51,114 bases of DNA from an uncultured Bacteroidaceae bacterium (GCA_905234605.1 CAJOIE010000018.1:1-51114), one strand, 5' to 3'. Shown: positions 1 through 8,891, numbered from the stretch's first letter. The notes: a model not told the origin generated them from the sequence alone. Translations and numbers: made by a program.

Positions 1-40
1 CACCCCCTGCACGGTCTTGACGAAGACGGTGCAGGGGGTG
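1..40. repeat. CCCTGCAC-type intergenic palindrome, copy 1
   Basis: Bases 1-12 are the exact reverse complement of bases 29-40. After one mismatch a further 5 bp pair (14-18 with 23-27), leaving a 4-base loop. The hairpin lies just past the stop of the flavodiiron gene and may end its transcript, although no T-run follows. The same GTGCAGGG/CCCTGCAC core recurs near 19008, 33868 and 45050. The rest of 41-79 holds nothing recognisable. Confidence 0.8.
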
Positions 41-79
41 CGCGAGTGTTCTCTGAGGGTGATGTGTGAGGGCCTGCCG

Positions 80-1270
80 CTACGATGCCTGAGGTGGTGT
101 CTGGGTCAGCACGTCAGCCAGGAGGGCCAGTTGCTCGCGGCTCTCGGGGGTGATGCGTCCGCGCAGTGTCACCACAGGCTCCACCACCTCAATATCCTTC
201 ATGGCATCGAGCATGGCGCGCATGGTCTTGGCAGCGGAGGGAGCCCACGAGCCGTTCTCCACCAGTGCTGCGCGGCGGTGCTGGTAGGCCTTTATGGTGA
301 GTCGGTGCAGGAAATCGTGCATGGGCGTGAAGACACCGGCGTCGTAGCTTGCGGCCATGCACACCAGTGTCCCGTAGCGGAAGGCGTCCTCCACGGCCTC
401 TGCCATGTCGTCGCGGCAGAGGTCGGCCACAGCCACCTTCGGGCAGCCACGCTGCCGCAGCATGTCGGCCAGCAGGCTGGCTGCCTCGGCGGTGTGGCCG
501 TGTATGCTGGCGTGGGCTATGCAGATGCCCTCTGTCTCCACGTCATAGCTGCTCCAGATGCCATAGAGGCGTATGGCCTCGGCCATGGCCTCGCCTTTGA
601 GCACTGGTCCGTGCAGCGGCAGTATGGCCTCAAGGCGTGGCAGGGCGGATGCTTTGCGCAGCACGGCGGCAACGGGCGAGCCATACTTGCCGCAGATGTT
701 GAAGTAGTAGCGGCGGGCCTCACATGCCCAGTCGTCGGGGTCGGCATCGTAGACACCGAACTTGCCGAAGCCGTCGGCCGAGAAGAGCACGCCGTCGGTC
801 TCGTCGTAGCTCATCATCACCTCGGGCCAGTGCACCATGGCGGCACCTATGAAGCGCAGCGTGTGGCGACCCAGAGGCAGCGTGTCGCCCTCCTTGACTG
901 TTTGCACACGGCCTTCCAGCAGTGCGCCGTCGATGTAGAGGGGCAGCATCTGTGCGGCCTTGGCCGAGCACACAATCTGCATCGCGGGGTAGAGCGCGAG
1001 GGCCGATGCTATGCCCGAGGAGTGGTCGGGTTCCAGGTGGTGGACGACGAGGTAGTCGGGCGTGCGGCCGGCGAGGGCTTCGCTGAGATGCGCGAGCCAT
1101 GCCTCGATGGTGTGCGAGTCGGTGGTGTCGAGGATGGCCATTCGCTCGTCGGTGATGAGGTATGAGTTGTAGCACATGCCCTGTGGCGTGGCATACTGAC
1201 TCTCAAAGAGGTGCATGTCGGGGTCGTCGACACCGATGTAGCTGATGTCCGTGGTGATGGTTGTAAGCAT
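80..1270 (-). CDS. fprA: Flavodiiron protein (FprA family A-type flavoprotein)
   Basis: Flavodiiron proteins reduce O2 to water, or NO to N2O, in the cytoplasm of anaerobes, taking electrons from rubredoxin or a flavin reductase. The N-terminal half is a metallo-beta-lactamase-like domain with the di-iron ligand motif HLEPDH near residue 83. The C-terminal part, from about residue 250, is a flavodoxin domain with an FMN phosphate loop reading SIHGHT. I start at 1270 (MLTTITTD...) rather than the in-frame ATG at 1333, because the extra 21 residues match nothing and cover the promoter at 1304-1311. The length (396 residues) is normal for the family. The gene is divergent from korA. A rubredoxin gene, a possible electron donor, lies far away at 49924. 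The choice between O2 and NO as substrate cannot be read from the sequence. Confidence 0.93.
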   Translation of the reverse strand: MLTTITTDISYIGVDDPDMHLFESQYATPQGMCYNSYLITDERMAILDTTDSHTIEAWLAHLSEALAGRTPDYLVVHHLEPDHSSGIASALALYPAMQIVCSAKAAQMLPLYIDGALLEGRVQTVKEGDTLPLGRHTLRFIGAAMVHWPEVMMSYDETDGVLFSADGFGKFGVYDADPDDWACEARRYYFNICGKYGSPVAAVLRKASALPRLEAILPLHGPVLKGEAMAEAIRLYGIWSSYDVETEGICIAHASIHGHTAEAASLLADMLRQRGCPKVAVADLCRDDMAEAVEDAFRYGTLVCMAASYDAGVFTPMHDFLHRLTIKAYQHRRAALVENGSWAPSAAKTMRAMLDAMKDIEVVEPVVTLRGRITPESREQLALLADVLTQTPPQAS

Positions 1271-1303
1271 ATACTCAGTGTGTGTGGTTTGCTGTTGACA
1301 GGG

Positions 1304-1311
1304 CAAAGGTA
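1304..1311 (-). promoter_or_regulatory. Predicted promoter -7 element of fprA
   Basis: On the minus strand this reads TACCTTTG, matching the Bacteroidetes -7 box TAnnTTTG, about 34 bp before the chosen fprA start. No clear TTTG -33 box lies at the usual distance. It shares the 172-bp divergent gap with the korA promoter. Confidence 0.55.
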
Positions 1312-1376
1312 GGCAAAAAGACACAGACGACATCTAAAAGTTGATGCTGCCGCGCTCGCCAACGGGCAGGAAAGCG

Positions 1377-1384
1377 TACCTTTG
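1377..1384 (+). promoter_or_regulatory. Predicted promoter -7 element of korA
   Basis: TACCTTTG on the plus strand, about 60 bp before the korA start. A -33 TTTG is not evident at 19-22 bp upstream, so the call rests on the -7 box and its position in the divergent gap. Confidence 0.5.
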
Positions 1385-1442
1385 CAGCCGCACAGGCTGC
1401 TCCAAGAGCCTTAAAGACACAAACATAACCAACCAGACATAT

Positions 1443-3293
1443 ATGGCAGAACACTTAGACATCCAAGAGCTGGAGCAAGTGGTGGTGCGCTTCTCCGGCG
1501 ACAGCGGCGACGGCATGCAGCTCGCTGGAAACATCTTTTCCACCGTTAGTGCCACCGTAGGCAACAGCATCTCCACTTTTCCCGACTATCCGGCCGACAT
1601 ACGCGCCCCGCAGGGCTCGCTGACAGGTGTGTCTGGCTTTCAGGTGCACATAGGTGCAGGCAAGGTGTACACACCCGGCGACCTGGCCGACGTGCTCGTG
1701 TGCATGAATGCCGCGGCACTCAAGACCCAGCTGCGCTATGCCAAGCCTGATGCCACCATAATAGTAGACATAGATGCTTGCCAGCAGAAGGACCTGGAGC
1801 GCGCAGCCTTTGCCACCGACGACCCCATCGCGGAGCTGGGCATCGACAGCGACCGTGTCGTGGCGTGCCACCTCACCACCATGGTGAAGGACGCACTCTC
1901 CGACAGCGGCATGGACCAGAAGAGCATGCTCAAGTGCCGCAACATGTTTGCACTCGGCCTCGTATGCTGGCTCTTCGACCGCGACCTTGAGGTGGCCTAC
2001 GCCTTCATACGTGAGAAGTTCGCCCGCAAGCCCGCCGTGGCCGAGGCCAACATCAAGGTGATACAGGCCGGCTACGACTTCGGGCACAACACCCACAGCA
2101 CCGCCAACAACGTGCGCCGCATAGAGAGCCGCGAGAAGGTGCCCGGCCGCTACATGGACATAACAGGCAACAAGGCCACCGCCTACGGCCTGATAGCAGC
2201 TGCCGAGCGTGCCGGCCTCAAGCTATACCTCGGCAGCTATCCCATCACGCCTGCCACCGACATACTCCACGAGCTGGCCAAGCACAAGAGCCTCGGCGTG
2301 ACCACGGTGCAGTGTGAGGATGAAATATCGGGCTGCGCCTCGGCTCTGGGAGCATCGTTTGCCGGCGCACTCGCCGTGACGAGCACCTCCGGCCCTGGTA
2401 TATGTCTCAAGAGCGAGGCCATGAACCTGGCCGTCATCATGGAGCTGCCCCTCGTGGTGATCGATGTGCAGCGCGGCGGACCTGCCACAGGCCTGCCCAC
2501 CAAGTCGGAGCAGACCGACCTGCTGCAGGTGCTCTTCGGTCGCAATGGCGAGAGCCCCATGCCCGTGCTGGCCGCGCTCTCACCCACCGACTGCTTCGAT
2601 GCTGCCTACGACGCCGCACGCATCGCCCTTGAGCATATGACGCCCGTGGTGTTGCTCACCGATGCCTTCGTGGCCAACGGCTCGGCCGCCTTCCGCCTGC
2701 CCGACCTGAACGAATATCCCGAGATACATCCGCACTATGTGCCCGAGGAACTGCGTGGCACGTGGACACCCTATCAGCGTGACCCCGAGACCGGCGCGCG
2801 CTACTGGGCCGTGCCTGGACGCGAAGGCTTCACACACATACTCGGCGGCCTGGAGAAGGACAATGCCACAGGTGCCATCTCCACTAATCCCGAGAACCAC
2901 GACCTGATGACACGCCTACGCGCCGAGAAGGTGGCGCGCATCAGTGTGCCCGACCTTGAGGTGCAGGGCGACAAGGACGATGCCGAGTTGCTCATCGTGG
3001 GCTTCGGCAGCACCTATGGCCACCTCCATGCTGCCATGGACGAGCTCCGCGCACAAGGCCACAAGGTGGCTCTGGCGCAGTTCCGCTACATCAACCCCCT
3101 GCCTGCCAACACCGCCGAGGTGCTGCGCCGCTACCCGCGTGTGGTCGTGGCCGAGCAGAACTGCGGGCAGCTGGCTGCCTACCTCCGTATGCGTATCGAC
3201 GGCTTTGCACCCGAGCAGTACAACGAGGTCAAGGGCCAGCCATTCGTGGTCAGCGAGCTCACTTCCTACCTAACCCAACAGTTAGGCCGATAA
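1443..3293 (+). CDS. korA: 2-oxoglutarate (2-oxoacid):ferredoxin oxidoreductase, alpha subunit with fused gamma domain
   Basis: With KorB this enzyme interconverts 2-oxoacid plus CoA with acyl-CoA and CO2 through reduced ferredoxin. In anaerobic Bacteroidales it serves the reductive branch of the TCA cycle. Residues 1 to about 190 form the gamma-type domain, opening with FSGDSGDGMQLAGN. The alpha pyrimidine-binding domain follows, with the SYPITPATDI motif near residue 265 and the TSGPG stretch near 318. A C-terminal transketolase-like domain (VGFGSTYGH onward) completes the 616 residues. The start at 1443 (MAEHLDIQ) is preferred to the in-frame ATG at 1341, whose extra 34 residues run over the promoter. 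korB starts 80 bp downstream. The KorAB architecture is firm; 2-oxoglutarate as the substrate, rather than another 2-oxoacid, is by family resemblance. Confidence 0.93.
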   Translation: MAEHLDIQELEQVVVRFSGDSGDGMQLAGNIFSTVSATVGNSISTFPDYPADIRAPQGSLTGVSGFQVHIGAGKVYTPGDLADVLVCMNAAALKTQLRYAKPDATIIVDIDACQQKDLERAAFATDDPIAELGIDSDRVVACHLTTMVKDALSDSGMDQKSMLKCRNMFALGLVCWLFDRDLEVAYAFIREKFARKPAVAEANIKVIQAGYDFGHNTHSTANNVRRIESREKVPGRYMDITGNKATAYGLIAAAERAGLKLYLGSYPITPATDILHELAKHKSLGVTTVQCEDEISGCASALGASFAGALAVTSTSGPGICLKSEAMNLAVIMELPLVVIDVQRGGPATGLPTKSEQTDLLQVLFGRNGESPMPVLAALSPTDCFDAAYDAARIALEHMTPVVLLTDAFVANGSAAFRLPDLNEYPEIHPHYVPEELRGTWTPYQRDPETGARYWAVPGREGFTHILGGLEKDNATGAISTNPENHDLMTRLRAEKVARISVPDLEVQGDKDDAELLIVGFGSTYGHLHAAMDELRAQGHKVALAQFRYINPLPANTAEVLRRYPRVVVAEQNCGQLAAYLRMRIDGFAPEQYNEVKGQPFVVSELTSYLTQQLGR

Positions 3294-3373
3294 TTAAAAG
3301 CCTTTAATCTAAGGACGAATTTAACGGATTACACGAATTCTCCGAATGGAGTTGATATACAACATGTGACAGT

Positions 3374-4378
3374 ATGGAACGTACAGCACAAGATTACAAG
3401 AAAGGACAGCCACGCTGGTGCCCCGGCTGCGGCGACCACTTCTTCCTCGCCTCCTTCCATAAGGCTCTGGCCGAGATAGGCGTGGCACCCAGCGACATAG
3501 CCGTCATCAGCGGCATCGGGTGCAGCTCGCGCCTGCCCCACTATATGGCCACCTACGGCATGAACACCATCCACGGGCGCGCAGCAGCCATAGCCACAGG
3601 CACCAAGGTGGCCAACCCCCACCTGTCGGTGTGGCAGGTAAGCGGCGACGGCGACGGCCTGGCCATCGGCGGCAACCACTTCATCCATGCCAACCGCCGC
3701 AACATAGACATCAATATAGTGCTGCTCAACAACCGCATCTATGGCCTCACCAAAGGACAGTACTCGCCCACGTCGCCGCGCGGCTTCGTGAGCAAGTCGA
3801 GCCCCTACGGAACAGTGGAAGACCCCTTCCGTCCGGCTGAGCTGTGCTTCGGCGCACGCGGCCATTTCTTCGCCCGTGCCGTGGCCACCGATGCCCCTGG
3901 CACCATCGAGGTACTCAAGGCCGCCCATGCGCACAAGGGCACGGCGGTGTGCGAGATACTGCAGAACTGCGTCATCTTCAACAACGGCACCCACGACAGT
4001 GTCTACGACAAGGCCGGCCGCGAGCACAACGCCATCTACGTGCGCCATGGCGAGCCACTCGTGTTCGGCCCCAACAAGGAGTATGGCCTCGTGCAGGACG
4101 GCTTCGGACTGAAGCGCGTGGAGATAGGCCGTGACGGCTACACCATCGACGACATTCTCGTGCACGACGCCCATGCCGCAGACAACACCCTCCAGCTCAA
4201 GCTCGCTCTCATGGGCGACGGCGACGGCTTCCCCGTGGCTCTCGGCGTGATACGCGACGTGGAGGCTCCCACCTACGACGAGGCTGTCATGGCACAGCTC
4301 GCCGAGGTGTCGGCTGCCAAGAAGTATCACACCTTTGCCGAGCTGCTCGAGACCAACGACGTCTGGGAAGTGAAGTAA
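3374..4378 (+). CDS. korB: 2-oxoglutarate (2-oxoacid):ferredoxin oxidoreductase, beta subunit
   Basis: This is the thiamine-diphosphate-binding catalytic subunit and partner of KorA just upstream. The N-terminus carries the CPGCG motif. The ThDP/Mg motif begins at VSGDGDGLAIGG (about residues 92-103) and runs on to LNNRIYGLTKGQ, both hallmarks of KorB proteins. It has 334 residues, the usual length, and no 4Fe-4S ferredoxin domain, so an external ferredoxin is needed. The 80-bp gap after korA contains a small CTCC/GGAG hairpin but no obvious promoter, and co-transcription is likely. The following methyltransferase gene starts 6 bp after this stop, so it probably rides on the same transcript. 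Confidence 0.94.
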   Translation: MERTAQDYKKGQPRWCPGCGDHFFLASFHKALAEIGVAPSDIAVISGIGCSSRLPHYMATYGMNTIHGRAAAIATGTKVANPHLSVWQVSGDGDGLAIGGNHFIHANRRNIDINIVLLNNRIYGLTKGQYSPTSPRGFVSKSSPYGTVEDPFRPAELCFGARGHFFARAVATDAPGTIEVLKAAHAHKGTAVCEILQNCVIFNNGTHDSVYDKAGREHNAIYVRHGEPLVFGPNKEYGLVQDGFGLKRVEIGRDGYTIDDILVHDAHAADNTLQLKLALMGDGDGFPVALGVIRDVEAPTYDEAVMAQLAEVSAAKKYHTFAELLETNDVWEVK

Positions 4379-4384
4379 TTACGG

Positions 4385-5161
4385 ATGGTTGAGGAGCAGG
4401 TCATCAGCAGCGTTCACAACCCGCGCATACGTCAGGTGATAGCCCTGACGCAGAAAGCGTCGGAGCGGCGCCGCACGGGGCTCTTCGTGGTGGAGGGGCG
4501 GCGCGAGGTGGAGCGTTGCGTGGCCGCCGGCTACGAGGTGGTGGAGGCGTATAGCCTTACCTCCGACAGCCCTCCCGTGGGAGAGGAGAGATGGCGTGTC
4601 ACTCCCGAGGTCTACGAGCGCATAGCCTACCGTGGCACCACGGAGGGCATCGTGGCCGTAGTGCGCCAGCGCCACGCGCGGCTCAGCCAGTTAGTGCTGC
4701 CGGCCGAGGGCGCACTCGTCGTGGTGGTGGAGAGCGTGGAGAAACCCGGCAACATCGGTGCCATCATGCGCTCGGCCGATGCCGCAGGAGCACATGCCCT
4801 CATCGTCAGCGACCCGCACACCGACCTCTACAACCCCAATCTCATACGCGCCAGCGTTGGCACATGCTTCAGTGTGCCAACGGTGGCGTGCACGTCGGCC
4901 GAAGCCATAGCCTACCTCCGTGCCCACGGGGTGGCTATCCTTACGGCTCAGCTGCAGGACTCGAGGCTCTACTATGACACCGACATGCGTCGCGCCACAG
5001 CCATAGTGCTCGGCACCGAGGCCACAGGGCTCACTTCAGCATGGCGCGAGGCTGCCGATGCCCACATACGCATCCCCATGCTCGGCATGGCCGACTCGCT
5101 CAACGTCTCCGTCAGTGCCGCCGTGCTGCTCTATGAGGCCGTGCGGCAGCGCGGCACGTAA
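4385..5161 (+). CDS. TrmH/SpoU-family RNA 2'-O-methyltransferase
   Basis: A SPOUT-class methyltransferase of 258 residues, expected to methylate a ribose 2'-OH in rRNA or tRNA using S-adenosylmethionine. All three SpoU motifs are present: PGNIGAIMRSADAAGAHA near residue 120, IVLGTEATGLT near 207, and a C-terminal SLNVSVSAAVLLYEA that forms the knotted cofactor site. The N-terminal 90 residues look like the substrate-binding domain of RlmB/TsnR-type members (HNPRIRQVIALTQ). It is spaced 6 bp from korB. The exact target nucleotide cannot be assigned, so no gene symbol is given. Confidence 0.88.
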   Translation: MVEEQVISSVHNPRIRQVIALTQKASERRRTGLFVVEGRREVERCVAAGYEVVEAYSLTSDSPPVGEERWRVTPEVYERIAYRGTTEGIVAVVRQRHARLSQLVLPAEGALVVVVESVEKPGNIGAIMRSADAAGAHALIVSDPHTDLYNPNLIRASVGTCFSVPTVACTSAEAIAYLRAHGVAILTAQLQDSRLYYDTDMRRATAIVLGTEATGLTSAWREAADAHIRIPMLGMADSLNVSVSAAVLLYEAVRQRGT

Positions 5162-5262
5162 GAGCTGAAAGTTTTCTTTCGTCTTTCGTCTTTCCGTGGG
5201 CAGGAACCGGGCGTGTGTGAGAGCCGGCGTGTGGGTTGGTGGGTATGTGTCAGTTTTTTATG
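5162..5262. other. Convergent intergenic gap with TTTCGTC-type repeat
   Basis: Between the methyltransferase and the convergent lipoprotein gene there is a short pyrimidine-rich tract (5172-5196) with repeated CTTTCGT units. The same unit occurs in the hairpin at 10907-10958. No gene or clear terminator was seen. Confidence 0.5.
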
Positions 5263-6018
5263 TCAGCAGGGGCGCACATGTGCCAGCGCGGTGACAGATT
5301 CAAGGTCTTCAAAGAACAATCCTGCCCGCGACTCAAGGCTTACAATGGTCATGCAGACCACGTCGCCTGCCGTGTAGACGGCATCGCCCAGTTCCGAGGC
5401 GAGCACCAGCAGCCCCCGACCCCGCCAGAGATGCGTGCCTCCCAGCTCCGCCTCCTGGTTCAACTCGGGTGACACACGCATCATGTAGACCACGGCGCCA
5501 GCCTCCTCGTTCTCATAGACCTCATGCACCACCATCATCACGTGGTTGTCCTTCGTGATGTAGTACGGCTCCCCGGATGTGGCCACCGCATCGGCCGGCA
5601 GCACATGGGCGAGGATGTCTGTGGGAGAGGCTGCCAGCAGGCAGGCATCATCCACCCGCTCCAAAGAGATGATGGTGGTGCTCAGCAAACCAAGTGGCCG
5701 CTTATAGCGCTGAAGCTCGGAGGCTGCCACGAGACACAGCCCTCGCCCGTCAATGACCGGCAGGCCCAGCACCTCGGTCGTCTCGTCGTCAGCTCGCATA
5801 ACATAGAAGACCTCGCCGTCTGCTGTGCTCGTGATGTCGCGTGCGCCATCGAAGACCACACGCCGACCCTCGGCGAGCTCTTTTGTCGTGCCCGTGGCGA
5901 AAATGGAGTCATTATTGTCTGCGTCTTGAATGGCTATGCCGTCAGTGTCGCCTCCGCATGCCGTCATGCCAAGCAGCACGCATGCAAACATAGTTAAATG
6001 AAGAAATGAAGCTTTCAT
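5263..6018 (-). CDS. Predicted lipoprotein of unknown function, last gene of the protease locus
   Basis: 251 residues. The N-terminus MKASFLHLTMFACVLLG is followed by MTAC, a good lipobox with Cys near residue 21, so the mature protein should be lipid-anchored. The rest is mostly beta-prone and alternates hydrophobic and charged residues. It contains repeated phrases such as GRGLCLVAASELQ and GRGLLVLASELGD about 95 residues apart, suggesting an internal duplication of one domain. I recognise no family. The start lies 30 bp after the stop of the subtilisin-like protease gene on the same strand, so the two are probably co-transcribed. A role as periplasmic or surface partner of the protease is only a guess from position. 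Confidence 0.75.
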   Translation of the reverse strand: MKASFLHLTMFACVLLGMTACGGDTDGIAIQDADNNDSIFATGTTKELAEGRRVVFDGARDITSTADGEVFYVMRADDETTEVLGLPVIDGRGLCLVAASELQRYKRPLGLLSTTIISLERVDDACLLAASPTDILAHVLPADAVATSGEPYYITKDNHVMMVVHEVYENEEAGAVVYMMRVSPELNQEAELGGTHLWRGRGLLVLASELGDAVYTAGDVVCMTIVSLESRAGLFFEDLESVTALAHVRPC

Positions 6019-6048
6019 GACAGATGTGTTTATGGTTTATAAGGTGTG

Positions 6049-8439
6049 TTATTCTACTATTAGCTTGCGTGACTGTGTCTGTCCTGCCTGCGTGACGCTT
6101 GCCACATAGATGCCCTTAGGCCATCCATTTGCGGCGTAGCGATGTGTGCCTGAAGTCACGATGTCCTGTATCTTCACCTCGCCGGTATGGGCATTGGCGA
6201 TGGTGATGATAACGCCGCCATCGCCAGTGGCATCTTCAGGCACGGAAACCTCAATGATGCCATTGTGCGAGGTTGCCATCAGGGACGATGTGGCAGACGT
6301 CCCGTTTGTCGGTGGCTGCGCCTTGATGTTGAACTGGAAGCATTTGTAGTTGTATGCAAAGCGTCCAGTTACCTGAATCTCAGCATAGTCCTCGTTAGGT
6401 ATTACTTGTGGCTCACCCGACTCCAATATGATGGGAACAGAGGGAGAGAAGTAGTTGAAATAGAAAGAGATAGTGCCATGCCCGTTATCCGTCCATGCCG
6501 TGGGGGTGACGCCATGTATGCTCGTGTAAGTAACGATGGCATCAGACGGCACATGCAGGGTTATCAGCCCTTTCTTGTACAGGTTGTACGTGTTGCCAAA
6601 GTAAATGGGTATTGTCGGGAACTCGGGATAGCTCCATGTGGATGTGTTGAATGCAGCCTGATGTATCGTTGCCTGTATGCCATCAGCAGTATCAATAGAC
6701 TTTGTCAGTGTCTTATAGGTAACTCCATTCCTTTTAATGGCTGCGGTGAGTGTGCCTTTGATGTATTGCTTACTGCTGTTGTTGATGGTTATTTGGTAGG
6801 CGGATGGTGTGTTGTGCTGTATGGCAAGCTGCGTGCCAGTCCATGACCACGAGACTGTGATGGCACTGTCCTGGGGCAGGTTGCTGATAGTGTACACAGA
6901 ATTGACCTCAGGAATGTCCTGACCGGCAATCTGATAATTAAAGCTCTGCAATACAGCAGCTCCGGCATCTGCCAGCCCGTATCCTGTCTCGTTGTTCCAC
7001 CCATTAGTATATGTGTATGCTGGCAACTTGCGTGCTGTTGACTGAATGATGCTTTTAACTTCAGATGCAGTCAGGTCGGGATTGGCAGAAAGCATCAGAG
7101 CTGCGACGGCGGCAACTTGCGGACAGGCTGCTGAGGTGCCGTTGAAGTGTTCATTATAGTTGCCCTCGTACTTTCCGAGTACCCCCATTCGGTCAAGAGT
7201 GACTATCCCGAGCTCCTCATACAAAGCAGAAACAGCAACGATATCCAGCCCTGTGCCATAGTTACTATATTCATATCTATATCCGTTACGTGTAATGGCA
7301 CCGACAGCGAACACATTTGGGAGTGATGCGGGGTAGTTCAAAGAAGAGGAAGACTTGTTTCCAGCAGCGAAGACTACGATTGTACCTTTTCCATTACGCC
7401 CCAAAAGGGTTGCATTGTTTATAGCATCCGTAACATAGTTGTTAACTTCATTTAAGTGCCATGAGCAACTTAATATATCTGCTCTTGGATATGCCCAGTT
7501 TATTGCATCAGCAATAAACTCACTAATACCATCAAGATTATCATTCGTGGGGTACTCTGGGAAAATATTAATGGGCAGTATTTTAACGCCGGCTGCTATT
7601 CCCGTGATACCTAAACCATTATTGTTTGCAGCAATTATGCCCGCACAAGCTATTCCATGCGATTTGGGTTGTTGTGTGGTTGTATTAAAAGGTTGGCCAT
7701 GTTGTGTGGGATATCCTGCCGTATAACCGCTTTCAACGACACCAAGTAAATCTTCGTGGTCTTCATCCACACCTGTGTCAATAACAGCAACGGTTATTGT
7801 GGAGTCTCCTGTTATATAGTGCCATGCTTCTTCTGCATTTATATCTATTCCGGCTGTTCCACCAAAAGCTCCGGTATTTTTTAGATAATACTGTTTATAA
7901 TACAAATCATCTGACAGTTTGATGGGGAGTTGTATCACAGGTTCAACCCATTCGATACCCTCCTCCTTAGATATAAGAGAGACTATCCTGAAGACCTCGT
8001 CGGAATTTGAGACGTTGCAGTCAAGACGGTGTACACCGTATTTGTATTCATGTGGTTCCAGTTGTCCTTCGAATAGTGATGTTATGTATTCGATGGAATG
8101 GAGGGGTTTAAGTTTTAACAAAATACGAGGTAATATATAGGCACTATCAGTTGCTCCTATGAGATAAGAAGCAGACGTATAAATATCCTTTTCGGCCAAA
8201 TTAACAGGTTCATTCAAATAATGTAAGTAATTGGGAGATGTAACAACACCGTGTAGTCGTGCCCGTATTCTTTCCTTGTTTACTATGAGGGCTGGCTTTG
8301 TCCTGTTTACTTTTGTGAATTCAACAAAATGGTTTCCATACCAATAACCTGTCTTTTGTGCATGTAATGGTGAGCCAAATACTATAAATAATGTAAGCAG
8401 GAAGGTGATGAGATGTTTCATGTGAATTAGGTGTTTCAT
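6049..8439 (-). CDS. Secreted subtilisin-like (S8) serine protease with T9SS-type C-terminal domain
   Basis: A predicted extracellular endopeptidase of 796 residues. A signal peptide (LITFLLTLFIVFGSPLHAQ) is followed by a prodomain-like region, then the S8 catalytic domain. The triad motifs are AVIDTGVDEDHEDL (Asp near 219), KSHGIACAG (His near 261) and NGTSAACP (Ser near 436). Beta-rich domains follow. The end, GIYVASVTQAGQTQSRKLIVE in sense (last residues KLIVE), resembles a type IX secretion sorting domain. I start at 8439; an in-frame ATG at 8421 is possible. The upstream small lipoprotein ends 13 bp before this start. The 5' half of the gene (about 7200-8440) is visibly AT-rich compared with neighbouring genes, which suggests acquisition by transfer. 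All three catalytic residues are present, so it is probably active. The substrate is unknown. Confidence 0.9.
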   Translation of the reverse strand: MKHLIHMKHLITFLLTLFIVFGSPLHAQKTGYWYGNHFVEFTKVNRTKPALIVNKERIRARLHGVVTSPNYLHYLNEPVNLAEKDIYTSASYLIGATDSAYILPRILLKLKPLHSIEYITSLFEGQLEPHEYKYGVHRLDCNVSNSDEVFRIVSLISKEEGIEWVEPVIQLPIKLSDDLYYKQYYLKNTGAFGGTAGIDINAEEAWHYITGDSTITVAVIDTGVDEDHEDLLGVVESGYTAGYPTQHGQPFNTTTQQPKSHGIACAGIIAANNNGLGITGIAAGVKILPINIFPEYPTNDNLDGISEFIADAINWAYPRADILSCSWHLNEVNNYVTDAINNATLLGRNGKGTIVVFAAGNKSSSSLNYPASLPNVFAVGAITRNGYRYEYSNYGTGLDIVAVSALYEELGIVTLDRMGVLGKYEGNYNEHFNGTSAACPQVAAVAALMLSANPDLTASEVKSIIQSTARKLPAYTYTNGWNNETGYGLADAGAAVLQSFNYQIAGQDIPEVNSVYTISNLPQDSAITVSWSWTGTQLAIQHNTPSAYQITINNSSKQYIKGTLTAAIKRNGVTYKTLTKSIDTADGIQATIHQAAFNTSTWSYPEFPTIPIYFGNTYNLYKKGLITLHVPSDAIVTYTSIHGVTPTAWTDNGHGTISFYFNYFSPSVPIILESGEPQVIPNEDYAEIQVTGRFAYNYKCFQFNIKAQPPTNGTSATSSLMATSHNGIIEVSVPEDATGDGGVIITIANAHTGEVKIQDIVTSGTHRYAANGWPKGIYVASVTQAGQTQSRKLIVE

Positions 8440-8452
8440 AGGAGATGTGTTT

Positions 8453-8833
8453 TTATATCTGTAGCTTCCACAAACCATGTTCACCGTCATTCAGCTCTAT
8501 TTTCAATATGTATATGTCAGAAGGTAGGTTGGAGAGGTCAAGCGAAATGAGGGTAGGTGATACGACAACCTCTATGTGGGATAGGCTTACGGTATTTTGT
8601 GAGTTAATTAGTTGGATAGATACTGAACCATTGTAGTCAGAGGTATATATGAATAGCTGTTTTGTGCTGCTGTCCAGTTCAACGGATATTCTATAAAGTT
8701 GTAGGTTGTCAAAAGATGGTATGTGAGTCGGCTTTGTCTTTACGCTAAAGCGGTCATGCTCGGGAGAGCAGGCTGTGCACAAGACAAATGATAGCATGAA
8801 GACGTGGAGATATTTGAACAATGAGGACATCAT
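8453..8833 (-). CDS. Small DUF3244-like lipoprotein preceding the S8 protease
   Basis: About 126 residues. The likely start at 8833 gives MMSSLFKYLHVFMLSFVL followed by the lipobox CTAC; an in-frame ATG at 8863 would put the signal too far inside. The mature part is a single beta-sandwich-like domain ending in the pattern LPSDIYILKIELNDGEHG, resembling the small DUF3244 proteins of Bacteroidales. It lies 13 bp before the protease gene and has its own promoter upstream. Small partners encoded next to secreted proteases can be inhibitors or folding aids; that role is inferred here from position only. Base composition is AT-rich, like the protease gene. Confidence 0.72.
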   Translation of the reverse strand: MMSSLFKYLHVFMLSFVLCTACSPEHDRFSVKTKPTHIPSFDNLQLYRISVELDSSTKQLFIYTSDYNGSVSIQLINSQNTVSLSHIEVVVSPTLISLDLSNLPSDIYILKIELNDGEHGLWKLQI

Positions 8834-8860
8834 GGTTGGTGTATTATGAAAGTGCTGGTG

Positions 8861-8891
8861 CAAAGGTATGGCGGGATAGGCATTCGCGCAA
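8861..8891 (-). promoter_or_regulatory. Predicted promoter of the protease operon
   Basis: On the minus strand a TTG -33 core (8889-8891) is followed after 20 bp by TACCTTTG (8861-8868). The expected start of transcription, near 8855, is about 20 nt before the lipoprotein ATG at 8833. The operon can therefore be transcribed separately from the regulator gene that ends at 9018. Confidence 0.65.

Noticed and set aside
1341..1442. N-terminal extension of korA to the first in-frame ATG
   Set aside because: The extra 34 residues match nothing and cover the predicted promoter; the ATG at 1443 gives the normal KorA start.
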